A stretch of 64,000 bases of DNA. It comes from Isoetes taiwanensis (Eukaryota; Streptophyta; Lycopodiopsida; Isoetales; Isoetaceae). Below the pieces are notes generated by a model. The model was given only the letters and a program-made list of their open reading frames with translations. It was not told the DNA's origin and searched no databases. Made by a program: the position numbers and the translations under genes. The stretch is from assembly GCA_021234155.1 (NCBI GenBank), contig JAJEKV010000010.1, forward strand, positions 7,412,871 to 7,476,870. Reading direction: 5' to 3'. Of the stretch, positions 14,848 through 24,989 are shown piece by piece (the stretch's first letter is position 1; each line of letters opens with the position of its first letter).

Positions 14848-15430
14848 CTAAGCAACATGAAATGCTGGTATGACTGGCTCGAGAACTGGTGCATCCAAAA
14901 TTATTGTTTTCTGCACTAAAGCATTTAAGCTTTCTGCAGTCATCCCAGAATTTAATAGGATGAGGTTTGCCAGTGCTTCCTGCAGCCCCCGGTGGTAAGT
15001 CGCGCAGTTCGCCAAATAAAACCCGGCCGCTGCTGCGAGTCGAGAGGACAAGTGACGAGAAACAAATATACCAAATGCCCTTTGCGGCGACATGTAACAT
15101 AAGCTGATGGACCTTGTCTAAGAGCTCTCTTCCTGTCAATCTGACTCCAAGCATAGCCATTGAAGGCCCAGCATCCAGTTTGTTGTATGCCTTTAGGTTG
15201 GATTCGAAATCAGCAAAGAAGGTGGATTCAGGCATATCCACCTTCAGAGATTGATCGCGAGCCCTGTTTAACATGTGCCGAATGCCCTCCTCGGTCACCC
15301 TACAATAGTCGTAGTGATCTCTGAACATGGATCCTACCATGTTGCCGAATGAACTTGTTCGAATTGGCTTAATTGGGAATGAAACGCCAAAAATCGAGGC
15401 GTAGGAACGAGGATTTAGGACCCGGACCCT
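14848..15430 (-). pseudogene. Unidentified gene fragment inside the transposase intron
   Basis: On the minus strand an open frame begins at about 15430 (RSYASIFGVSFPIKP), passes MVGSMFRDHYDYCRVTEEGI (ATG at 15340) and LTGRELLDKVHQLMLHVAAK, then breaks near 15075 by a one-base shift. It continues in another frame as RHLSSRLAAAAGFYLANCAT and DAPVLEPVIPAF to a stop at 14848. Codon use and composition look like a real gene. There is no intron in about 580 bases, which fits a processed copy, but no poly-A tail is visible. I do not recognise the family. It lies opposite to and inside the intron of the transposase gene, so it is a later insertion or captured cargo. Confidence 0.5.
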
Positions 15431-15540
15431 TTTCTAATGATTAGAAGAGGAATGTAATTATTATCGGGGTGTCACAATTTCAAGAAGTGTTTATGAGAGC
15501 AAAGGCTAGGCAGATTTTTATGTCGGGCGAAATAGGATAA

Positions 15541-16290
15541 AAAGTGATGTGATGTGATGTGTGGTGTCGTGATAATGTAATGTGGTGTGGTGTGGTGTGG
15601 TGTGGTGTGGTGTGGTGTGGTGTGGTGTGGTGTGGTGTGGTGTGGTGTGGGTGTGTGCATGTTAATGTATGATATGTGTGGATTCAATTTTATTTATTCT
15701 CCTTCCTCACCCCACCACACCCCATCTATCCCACCACCATAGACTACCACCACATTTTTTAGACCACCACATTACCACCACCACATGCACACACATCCCA
15801 CCACATCCCACGCCACACCCCTCCACCACCACCACCACACCACCACCACCACACTCCACCACCACCACACCACACCACAATCCACAACACCACACCACAC
15901 CACACACCACCACACCACACCACACCACACCACACCACACCACCACCACTACACCCCCCCACCACTCCCATCACCACCACACACCACCACGACCACCACA
16001 CCCCACCACCACACTCCACCACACCATCATAGCACCACACACCACTACACACACCACCACCCCCCACCACCACACCACACACCACTCCACCACCACCACC
16101 ACCACCACCACCCCCCCCACCACGCCCCACACTCCACCACCACCCCCCACCACCACACACCACTCCACCACCCCCCACCACCACCACCCCCCCACCACCA
16201 CACTCCACCACCACCACACTCCACCATTTGGTGTATGGTGTGTGGTGAATGGTGTGGTGTGTGGTGGGGTGTGGTGTGGTGTGTGGTAAT
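15541..16290. repeat. GT-rich/CA-rich array (TGGTG)n and (CACCAC)n
   Basis: Plus strand: TGTGG pentamers at about 15580-15650, then CCACCA/CCACAC-type sequence from about 15705 to 16224, then TGGTGTG-type sequence to about 16290. The strand switch twice within the array makes long potential hairpins. Long open frames of His/Pro/Thr or Val/Trp/Gly here are by-products of the repeat. The array sits in the intron of the transposase gene, ending about 110 bases before its long exon. Confidence 0.95.
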
Positions 16291-18319
16291 GTACACAGCA
16301 CTAAGGTGCTCGCTTAAGTGAATATGATGAGTGTGGGGCATGGTATGGTGCATGGTTTGGTGTGGTATACACATCCTAACAGTTTAGTGTTCATTTCATG
16401 CAGATGCTATTGTTCAAGAGGTTTCTGGACCAACATCCAGAAATTAAGATTCGTCTTCGAGCTTTTGAGAAGCTAAAACCCTGGTTTGTTGTGAAAGTGA
16501 AGGACTTCAATAGTTGCTGTTGCATTCAGCACGTGAGGATGCAAATGCTAGTGGATGGACTCAATGGGATGAGAACCAGACATCCGAAGAATTGCACTTG
16601 CACCTGCGATGTTTGTAGATCACATGAACTTGGTCAATGCAGGGCACACCAGCATAAAATTGCAAGTACAGGAATCTTGTGGAGATCTATATTGTGTCCA
16701 AAGAGTGAATTAGATGAGTTTCACAAGAAGGCGTGCATCCTTGGAAATTGTGAGCTGTGGAAAATCAAGAAGTTTCAGACCTGTCCCATGGAAGGAAGTG
16801 GTAGTAGGAAAGTGAAATGGGAGTACATTGACTATGAAAAAGACAAGGTCTCGAGTTCTGGTAGGAGACTGACTCATCAGTACAATGAGACAGAACCCAA
16901 GGAGCTTCTGGATAAACTGAAAGAGCGTCTAAAAATCTTTCCACTGTATAATTTCAGGTACCAATGGCAGGCAAAACAGTTTAAGGAGCTTCTGGAGAAT
17001 CTCCCAGCAGATGCATGTCTCTCGGTAGTGGATTTTGCAGAGAACTATACATTCAAGGAACAAGAGGAGGTGCAGTCGATGCGCTGGGTCAATAACCAGA
17101 TTACCATTTTGGTTCAAATAACATATCAGTATGACTCAGTGGCAGATGAGATTATCAAGGAAACACATTACTATGTATCAGATGATAGGGAACACGATAC
17201 TTTGTTCGTGCAACACTACTTCATGAAGCACCACAAATATCTGGAGCAGAAAGGAAGGGTTCCAAAGAGACATTATGTGTTTTCAGATGGTGCAGCATCT
17301 CAATTCAAGGCTTCTAGACCATTTTACTTTGTGGCTAGGTACACAAACGACTCTTATGTCTATATGATGTGGAATTTTTTTGGTTCTAACCACGGGAAAG
17401 GTGAACACGATGGCAAAGCTGCTGAGTTGAAGAGATGGTTAAGACAACTGTAATTAAAATACAGCAGCATAAAATTGGGTAATGCTCATGAAGTGGTAGA
17501 AGTTGCCGAAGAGATGTTTACTTGTGGAACATCCGAGTGGATGAACACATCTGAAACCAGTAAGAGGAAGAATATAAAAAGGTTCTTTTGGGAAGTCAAG
17601 GTGGAGGATATAGATAGAAAGAAAGCATGGGGTGCAGAAAGGATTTTGGACACTAGGCAGATCCATTGTGTACATGCATTCAATCCTAAATCTCCATTGC
17701 AGGTTGCACTGCGAGGGAACTTTAATGCTTCGCAGCCTTGCTTGGATGGCATGTGGGACGGTTATTGTGAACAAGCACTACGTTGATGATTGGAAACTTC
17801 AAGTTATTGTACCATCCTCCAATGTGCATCTTTGACATTGAGGACCGTAAAAATCCAAAGAGTCCTTGTTCTCCTCAATCACACGATGTTAGCAGAGGCA
17901 CTTAGAGTTGGTGATAATTTTGTTGTCGTTGCTCCGAAAGGGAATGATGAGGGTTCTAAATTTTGGATTCTGATGTGCACAAAACTAAAATGGATAGTGG
18001 AGAAAGACTTCCAACTCAATGGAACATGGTATCTTGCCGGTGATAGTGTCATAGAAGGTATGTATTACAAGAAGGGCGCAAGATCAACCGTCAGCTATGA
18101 TCTTTGCAGTAAAGACGTCTTAGGCATAGTATTCACAACACAGATCTGTGCAATCAGACTTCACATGCCACCAACTAAACGTCAAAACAGGACTGTATAT
18201 AGGCTGGATCCTTTAGATGAGAAAATTTTATAGAATTTACCTGAAGTTCTTTCTGATGATGATGAAATGTAAAACCATTCTGTAGTTTTCAGAACTGCTT
18301 CAGCTGTGAAAATGAGTTT

Positions 18320-18710
18320 TTTTTTTTTTTGAAGGATAAAGAATTTTCCATTTATAGGTAAACTATTACACAGCCTTATAGCAGATAGACACCCTCCTGA
18401 ACAAGTTTGAAGAGGGGATAGCTACAAAGCCCTTTTTGACTGCATGTAGATGCCTTCTTCTTAAGGTGGTAGTTTGATGAAGGTCTCCCAAACAAGGGAA
18501 ACATCATCTTCGACCACACACTTGAACTTTCTAAGCTTCTCTATGAGCGTGTGCAGTATTTGTGTGGCTGTAGTATATGCTTCTTTGCCTAGAGTGAACG
18601 AATTGCGCCTTTTCCATATGACCCATAATGCCCATGATCTGACAATATGAAAAGCTTTGCATTTTGAGACTGGCCATTCTACTGGATATCTACCTAGAAT
18701 GGAGATCGTT
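18320..18710 (-). mobile_element. 5'-truncated LINE 3' end with poly-A and 17-bp target duplication
   Basis: The minus strand encodes the C-terminal tail of a LINE reverse transcriptase (FHIVRSWALWVIWKRRNSF, residues typical of the zf-RVT end) between about 18700 and 18470. A poly-T run at 18317-18330 is the poly-A tail read from the other strand. The element is flanked by the perfect 17-bp direct repeat GCTGTGAAAATGAGTTT at 18303-18319 and 18711-18727, a typical target-site duplication. Confidence 0.85.
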
Positions 18711-18882
18711 GCTGTGAAAATGAGTTTGTCTTGATTTCTTTTGAAGATTTGAATTCTTCTGAAACACTTGATTCCTTTGTTTGTGAGATGAATTGAATAC
18801 GAATTTTCATTGAAATGAATTGAGGTTACAATAACAATTATGTACATAAGAAAGATATACAGTGATTTAAGTACGAGGTGAC

Positions 18883-19248
18883 TCATGCACCTACATACTT
18901 CCCAATACATATGTTCCTCTCAGTTCCAGCTTTTGTTGCTTCTAATCTTAAAACTTCAAGCATGAACACTCTAACATCAACTAGATCCTGGTCTGAAATG
19001 TCCACAACCTGCAGTTGACCACACTTTGTCAATAACAGAGTTTGGTTTGTCTGCTGCATTTAAGTTGACTTACTAGATCAGGCAACAATATATTCACTCC
19101 TTTTAAGTACCCCCTCACAGATTTGTGCATAAACGAACATACGGCAGGGCCACATGAATGACCATCGGTTTGAAGAGGCGTTCTGGAAATTTTCACAACA
19201 TCTGAGGTTGTAAAGCTGAAATTATTGTGTCCAAGCAATTCCAGGAAC
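18883..19248 (-). CDS. Ulp1-type (C48) cysteine protease, C-terminal two exons
   Basis: Exon 19248-19074 encodes TPLQTDGHSCGPAVCSFM, the Gln...Asp..(Ser)Cys-Gly signature of the C48/Ulp1 family with the catalytic Cys. Donor CTA|GTAAGT is at 19074/19073. Exon 19008-18883 follows in phase 0 (VVDISDQDLVDVRVFMLEVL) and ends at TGA 18885-18883. The acceptor of the first exon (GCAG|GTTCC) implies further exons upstream, where the catalytic His and Asp should lie, but I could not place them. The piece seen is undamaged. Plant Ulp1 domains of this kind are often carried by DNA transposons, which fits its position inside the 17-kb element just upstream of the LINE insertion. Confidence 0.6.
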
Positions 19249-19945
19249 CTGCACTCAAAGTTTGTTGTCATTGTGCCACAACAGCAAAATGCAATGAGCA
19301 AGCACTAACCTCTCAATATGTGCATACGCCATGCAAGCCCGAAGCTATCAAAGTGATATATCCCCGGTTTATATCTCAGGCGAGACACGCGCGTTTACCA
19401 TCATCGAAAAAGTCCAGTGATGTCCATCACAAGCAGGCAAAAACATGTACTGGCACTTATCCACTTATTCAGATTCACATGTTTCCTTATTGTTTTGTAA
19501 CTATTTGTGTCCTTGGACAATGTCGAGTGAAAAAGAGGGTCAAAGAAATGAAAGGGATGGCTCATTCCTTGGAGAATCAAGTAGTATTCCATGTATCTAA
19601 AAACATATGCATATCATCTGGCACAATCTTGATGATCACAAATCAGATGAAAGTATCACCTTGAGAAGAGGAAGATCAATTGATCATTGAACCACTCACA
19701 GATCGGCTTCCAAAATTTTGATGTCTGGTGGAGCTAATCACGACGTTTCAGTTCCACTCAAAGACCACTTCGGATGTGTATTTGGCTTTAGATAGTCGGG
19801 GGGGCTGCCGGCTCTATCATCTCTAGTTCTAAACACACACGAAACATTTGCTCACAATCCATTCAAATATTTTAAATTGAAAAAGTACAACACATATCAT
19901 AGAAATTTTTTTACTTTTATTGACTTTCAAAGAGTTTTACAAGAT

Positions 19946-21056
19946 TCATTTATGAAAATACTTGTCGAGCATTTTCATGCAGTTGCGCGACTCTTCAGAA
20001 TCCCACATGTTCCATATTTGATGTTCCTTCACATAAGCCGGCACACTTTTCTCGCAGCCGAAAGTCCTCCAAATACCATGGTTTGAGTTGCTCCAAAAGG
20101 AAATTGGAATCCAACCGAGCAAAACTATTTGGACATATCATTGTGTTCTACCGGGTTGGCGTAACCCTTATATCTGCTGTCATCTATCAACAATGTGTTT
20201 GTCACCTGGTATCTCCAAAATTTATGGTACACTTTGGACAGATCCTTAAGGAAAAATGGCTTATTAACCACCTTTAATTTTGTGTTGGTGCAGTCATCCT
20301 GATTCCAAATAAAAACAAATCTGCCCTTATATTCCTGCAGCAACTTTCTCATCAACAATTCAACATTACTCTTAGCCATGCTGATTCTAAGAACTCCTGT
20401 AATCCAGGCCTGGAAACTGCAAACTTTTGATGGTTCAATTTATGGATGGTCACTTCTGGCTCGGCCGATGCAGGGATCCTCTCTTTCAAGTCATAAAACT
20501 TGCCTAAAACCCCATTAAAATCCAGAACAAGGAGAATTTCAGTTAACCTCTTGGTTTTTCTTGGTTGAGGTTGTATTGGACTCGTTGAGCAGTCTGCATC
20601 TTGTCCAGGATCCGGGGTTTCTTTGTCAACTTCATCACCTGCATCCGCATTTGGCTCATATTCAGCACCAAAACTTTTTTCTGGTGAAGGACCCCGTACA
20701 GAATGAATCTCAAGGGAATTAATTTTCCCCCCTGAATCAGATGCACTAGGAATCTCTTCGCCATGGCTTCCAGTTGCAGTAGCATTTATCTCTGCAACAT
20801 AATTGAAATGAGGAAGACCACAGAAAAATACAAAAAAATAAATCATGTATGTGGCATCGGTACTTACTTGATACGACTGCATTCAGTTGACTATCCAAAT
20901 TTCGTTTTGGAGTCTCCACGCCGTCAGCAGCTGGGATTGACTTAGGAGTATCAAATGGGGTGAATTCTAGGTACAACCGGGAGGTATCTTGCAGTCTCAT
21001 AACTGATCGAGGCGTGGATAACTGTTGGATATCCTTGGTCTCAAATTTCTGCAATT
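19946..21056 (-). pseudogene. HAD-type NIF/FCP1-like (TIM50-like) phosphatase domain gene, damaged
   Basis: Plant proteins of this group carry an NLI-interacting-factor/HAD phosphatase domain. Exon 21056-20868 (acceptor TTTGCAG, donor CAA|GTAAGT) and an exon from 20791 are spliced, so this is not a processed copy. Motif I reads ILLVLDFNGVLGKFYD: the first Asp is present but the second Asp of DxD is Asn, as in many plant members. Around 20390 the frame shifts and about ten residues with the usual VGIWSS segment are missing. The next frame has VFIWNQDDCTNTK and TNTLLIDDSRYKGYANP (motif III/IV region). A further +1 shift near 20058 precedes the C-terminus, which has VPAYVKEHQIWNMWD and a TGA at 19948-19946. 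Three lesions and the missing motif make it a pseudogene. Confidence 0.75.
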
Positions 21057-21221
21057 CTGCAAACACTAAGTCAGTAGACCTGTGACAACATCAGTAAACA
21101 TTAGTTAAGGCACTTGTTTGCAGCGAATCTATATTGTTTGCAGCGAACAATATCAAGCCTGGTGAGTTGACAACCATTCAAGAGGGTCACGCACCAGGCT
21201 TTTTACTCTCTTTTCGATGTT

Positions 21222-21302
21222 CCTGTTTATATATATCTAAAGTGCCCCCTAAAATGAGCGAGCGATCTCATCCCAGGGGGCACTTTAGATACAATAAACA
21301 GG
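21222..21302. repeat. 81-nt long hairpin, copy 1
   Basis: Arms CCTGTTTAT...CTAAAGTGCCCCCT and AGGGGGCACTTTAG...ATAAACAGG pair over about 28 bases around a 23-nt loop beginning AAAATGAGCGAGCGA. It is homologous to the hairpin at 21570-21650. Confidence 0.85.
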
Positions 21303-21361
21303 ACAAGCAAAAGAGACTAAGCTAGCCAGGATGGAAGAGACTAAGCCAGGATGAAAGAGAC

Positions 21362-21733
21362 CTGAGTACAAGCATCGAGACTTCCCAAACCTTGCTTTCA
21401 CCCCTCTTTGGACAATGGAACTTAGCATGTAAACTAAGCTACATTGGCCAAAGAGGAGGTCAAAGAAAGATTGGGAAGTCTCGATGCCTGTACTCAGCAA
21501 TTACTAACATCCAATTAACCCACAGATTGCTATCTTGTTTTATGTCGGGCTTACTTCCTTTTCGAGTTTCCTGCTTGATGTATCTAATTCGCCACCTAAA
21601 ATGAGTGAGCGACCTCATCCTAGGGGGGCAAATTAGATACATCAAACAGGACAAATGAAAGAGACTAAGCCAGGGTTAGTAAACCTGAGTACAAGCATTG
21701 AGACTTCCCAAACCTTGCTTTCACCCCTCTTTG
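21362..21733. repeat. 50-bp motif in direct and inverted copies around the hairpins
   Basis: The segment CTGAGTACAAGCATCGAGAC... occurs at about 21362-21411, inverted at about 21447-21496, and direct again at about 21685-21733. The arrangement around the two hairpins suggests a fold-back element duplicated once. Confidence 0.75.
21570..21650. repeat. 81-nt long hairpin, copy 2
   Basis: Same length as copy 1, with arms CCTGCTTGATGTATCTAATT and AATTAGATACATCAAACAGG. The arm sequences differ between copies but pairing is kept and the loop (AAAATGAGTGAGCGA) is nearly identical. Flanking sequence is also duplicated with a 348-bp offset. Confidence 0.85.
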
Positions 21734-22241
21734 AACTTACTTGTGTCTATTGGTTCTTGTGGTACCACTCGAACACCAAAAGCCAAGAGCCATGTCTCAG
21801 TCATAATGTGGGCACAACTGGGGCTGCAGCAGGTTCTAGAGTGTCTGCAAAACAAATTCAAAATCAATAGAGTCTTTAGACGAAGGTTAGAGATGATAAT
21901 ATTTACCTCAAATGGTGTGATAGACATGGAATGTGATACTGGTGACTGCATTCTGCTATCACAACTGGCAACATTTTACCCTCCCATTTCAGACAACGTC
22001 CACAAAATGGACAACCTTCATCACCCTCTTCTTCTGCCTCAGGAAGCATTGGAAGTGCAGGATCTAAAGGAGTGTCATGACCACTACGCTAAAAAAAAAT
22101 CTCAAATCTTTGCATTCGAGGTAGGCGGCTCCAAGTGATAAGTCTTCACATGCCTTTAGCTCAATTTCGGTTTACATTAATTCCTTATTTAATTGTTTCA
22201 GCCCGGCAACACTTTGTACCATTTAGCTCTTCATCCTTTAG

Positions 22242-22478
22242 TTAAACACAACCCAACACCCTCTGCTTTTCGGATTTGTTTGTCATGATTGATTGCCATC
22301 CGTGCCAAATCAGCTCTAATTTCGATGTTTTATGCTCCATCAACTCAATCTTTCTTTTGATATCATTTTTCCTATCCTCGTGTGCTTGCAATCGTTGCTT
22401 GCATCTATCAAACCTAGCTGATGTTGCAGCCAACCATTCCTTCACAAGTCCGCCATAGTCCCGCAAAAAATAAAACAC
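22242..22478 (-). CDS. Possible exon, charged coiled-coil segment
   Basis: An open stretch of about 75 codons reads as a charged helix (RFDRCKQRLQAHEDRKNDIK, then IELMEHKTSKLEL). There is no family match that I recognise and no clear start. It may be an exon of an element-borne gene. Confidence 0.2.
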   Translation of the reverse strand: MFYFLRDYGGLVKEWLAATSARFDRCKQRLQAHEDRKNDIKRKIELMEHKTSKLELIWHGWQSIMTNKSEKQRVLGCV

Positions 22479-22499
22479 TACGTATATGTCAGCCTCCTA

Positions 22500-22815
22500 A
22501 CATAGTAAGCCACGTACTGATGGAAAACCACAATCACACACCACACAACACAAGGTAGTCTCTACACACCACCACATACCACACACCACACAACATACGC
22601 TGCACAGTACACACCACACAACACGCTGTGGTGGTGGTGGTGATGTGTGTGGTGGTGGTGGGGGTGGTGGTGGTGGTGGTGTGTGTGGGTGGTGGGGTGT
22701 GGTGGTGGGGTTTGGTGGTGGTGGTGGTGGGGTGTGTGGTGGTGGAGTGTGGTGTGGGACATGGTGGAGTGTGGTGATGGGGTGTGGTGGTGGGGTGTGG
22801 TGTGGGAGTGCGAAT
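22500..22815. repeat. CA-rich then GT-rich array, second in the 17-kb element
   Basis: ACACCACACAAC-type sequence at about 22530-22625 switches to GTGGTGGTGG-type sequence to 22808. A motif GTGTGGGACATGGTGGAGT is shared with the array at 29.3 kb, and the edge TTTTTGGAGGGTTTTT recurs in reverse complement beside that array. Confidence 0.9.
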
Positions 22816-23210
22816 TTTTGGAGGGTTTTTCTGGGAAGGGTTTAGAGGGTTTATTAGATTGTGTCTTCTTTTTTTTTTTAATTTTGTCAATGGTTCTGAG
22901 GTATAGAAGATGCACTTATAGACTACATATTATAATAAATATAACTACACCAAAGTAGTATATTATCCATACCATTATACTAAATACACCATACTCTTTA
23001 CTATGTTATGTCCATATGTAGCATAATAACAGGGGGTTACTTTTAGATTTTTATACGCTTTTTCACATGGTTTTTCTATGATTTCGTTGTTGTATTCGTT
23101 GAGGTGTACTAAATAGTATTTCTAGAGTGCACCTTTTATGGGCCGTTGATTTTCGTTGGTTGGAAACAATCCGGGGTTGTTGTCTTTCTCTGCATGTGTT
23201 TGTGCATGAA

Positions 23211-23325
23211 CACTACACATGTGTATGCATGTGCATGTGCACATGCATGTGCATGTGTGTGCATGTGTATTGTGCATGTGCAAGTGCAAGTGCATGTCCA
23301 TGTGTGCATGTGTGTGCATGTGTAG
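23211..23325. repeat. TGCATG/TGTGCA alternating purine-pyrimidine tract
   Basis: About 115 bases composed almost only of CATGTG and GCATGT units, the kind of alternating sequence able to adopt Z-DNA. The open frames here are by-products of the repeat. Confidence 0.85.
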
Positions 23326-23748
23326 AACCATAAGGTGAATCATGCATTACCTTTAAGCTAGAGATGGAGCATTCAAAATCATATGGATTGATAAACAATG
23401 GTGTCATTGTGAAAGAGAAATAGTTGTAGCGGAAGTAACAATATGTAGCATAATAATAGGGGTTTTTTTTTGTGTTGCAAATTTTATGACTTTCAGAATA
23501 ATGGGATCAATCTGCTCTATTTTTATGGTAACTTTTACTTATGTTCTATCGTGTTCTATTTGTTTTATTGTCATCAAATTCAAAAGCTGCAGGTGATGAA
23601 AGCCTCAAATGAATTCTAGTTTTTTTCTGGTTTGAATTCTAAAATTTTTGTCACACGGGGGGGACGTCTCTAAGGCCCCGAAGGGGCAAACAAATTTTTT
23701 TTGCAACACAAACCATTAACATCCAACATGTAAAAATTAAATCCCCCA

Positions 23749-24245
23749 ACACATAACAATCATTGACATTAACAACCAACACATAACTACCATTGACATT
23801 AATTAACACAACCATTGAGTCCAACACATTTAAATTAAAATCCCCCTTAAACCCCCTTTGGTTTGGGTGCATATTCACACGGGGGGTGACTCCGGGCAAC
23901 GAGAGCTGTTGGATAGGCATATTCACCCCTTATTCCTTAATCTATACCGTACGTAAAGTTCCTCGTTTGTGGGGTATGCAAGTACAAAATTTGCTATACT
24001 GTATAACAAGATTCACAAAATACTATAAGATTTCAAGCGGAATACTATATGATGTTGTTTTCGTATGTGCAAAATACAATTATGAGGGCTCTCGCTGCCC
24101 TACGTCACCCCCCGTGTGAATATGCACCCAAACCAAAGGGGGTTTAAGGGGGATTTTAATTTAAATGTGTTGGACCCAATGGTTGTGTTAATTAATGTCA
24201 ATGGTAGTTATGTGTTGGTTGTTAATGTCAATGATTGTTATGTGT
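23749..24245. repeat. Inverted repeat with 142-bp arms and 213-bp loop
   Basis: Arms 23749-23890 and 24104-24245 are reverse complements with about one mismatch (GAGTCC versus GACCC region). The inner ends read CACACGGGGGGTGAC and GTCACCCCCCGTGTG. The 213-bp interior has no coding capacity. It looks like a young fold-back element or an inverted duplication. Confidence 0.9.
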
Positions 24246-24747
24246 CCATACATCATACTGCCCTTACTATTATAATAAATATAATTGCCTTAGTGTTCAT
24301 ACTGTTATTATCATATCCACAGTATAGGCATAGAAAAAGCGAGCATTGTAAAGCAAATTGTTTGAAGTAAACAACGGAAGCCATCACTTGGTTTGTCTTT
24401 CTCTGACATTGGACTTTCGATATCTTTGGTCATTGTTGATTCAGTTAACGCTTTGTCAAGGGCTATAGATTTTGCTTCTTCTTAGGATACCTCTAGTGAA
24501 TATGAATGCTTCTGTCGCCTTCGCTTTGGTGGTGTGTACGCTAGAGGAACAAATGGGATGGGAGTTTTGTTTCTAGTGTGAACCATAACAGACCATGTCC
24601 CTATTCTACACAACACCTAAAGTGATCAATAAATATAAAATGAATGCAATGAACCTTTTTATCTTACTAGAGATATCTTACTCACATATCTCCCACGTTA
24701 GTTCTTATTGTCTTGTAGTATTTTGTTAATTCAGATGATCATTGCAG

Positions 24748-24989
24748 CAAGTTGGCGGCGAAGGAAGAGAAGAAGGTTCTGTCAGTTTTGATGATGAAAT
24801 AAGATCTGTGTATTGCCCTGAAAGTAGGCATAGGCAGCCATTTGTGAAATTCCCAACTAATGTTGGATCAAGGATACAAAATCGCGTTTTAATAGCCATT
24901 GATTTGGATCCGCTAGGATGGCAAAGGAGTTTTTGGAATGGTCAATCCAGAAAGATGTGTATAAGAATAATTCAACCGGGCAAACTAAG
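24748..24989 (+). CDS. Possible exon of an RRP44/DIS3-like ribonuclease
   Basis: The exon-like stretch lies between a good acceptor (CATTGCAG) and donor (AAG|GTATTT) and is open throughout. It contains YCPESRHRQPFVKFPTNVGS and QNRVLIAIDLDPLGW, which resembles the DRRIPKI...RIIVAIDSW region of the second cold-shock domain of DIS3/RRP44 exosome nucleases. Neighbouring exons were not found, so this is probably a captured or decayed exon. The match is from memory of the motif and is weak. Confidence 0.3.

Larger units (their letters stand above)
13763..18233 (+). pseudogene. Decayed spliced transposase of the 17-kb element (DFAENY/SDG/HGKG family)
   Basis: Pieces in order: a very basic N-terminal stretch from 13763 (RRKRRRTKEQEMLKKRRQ), a frame-broken middle (14000-14345), an exon to 14512 containing FWIENTRVSPNTKDVRTRR with donor CAT|GTTAGT, a 1.9-kb intron, and a long exon from 16404. 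In that exon, counted from 16398, are a Cys/His cluster (residues 66-84), DFAENY with Asp212, SDGAASQFK with Asp297, and WNFFGSNHGKGEHDG with Asp338, arranged like a DDE/D catalytic core. A single in-frame TAA at 17451 interrupts the gene, after which the same frame continues to about 17786. A frame change then leads into a C-terminal segment (FWILMCTKLKWIVEKDF, AGDSVIEGMYY) ending at 18233. I know this motif set from animal and seed-free-plant transposase-like proteins. The Sola superfamily is a guess supported by the 4-bp target duplication. Confidence 0.7.

Noticed and set aside
15669-16374. Long His/Pro/Thr-rich and Val/Trp/Gly-rich open frames
   Set aside because: They are translations of the GT/CA array in several frames and both strands; no other coding sign.
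22534-22958. Similar low-complexity frames in the second GT/CA array
   Set aside because: Repeat by-products; the same holds for 29016-29597 and 23122-23407.
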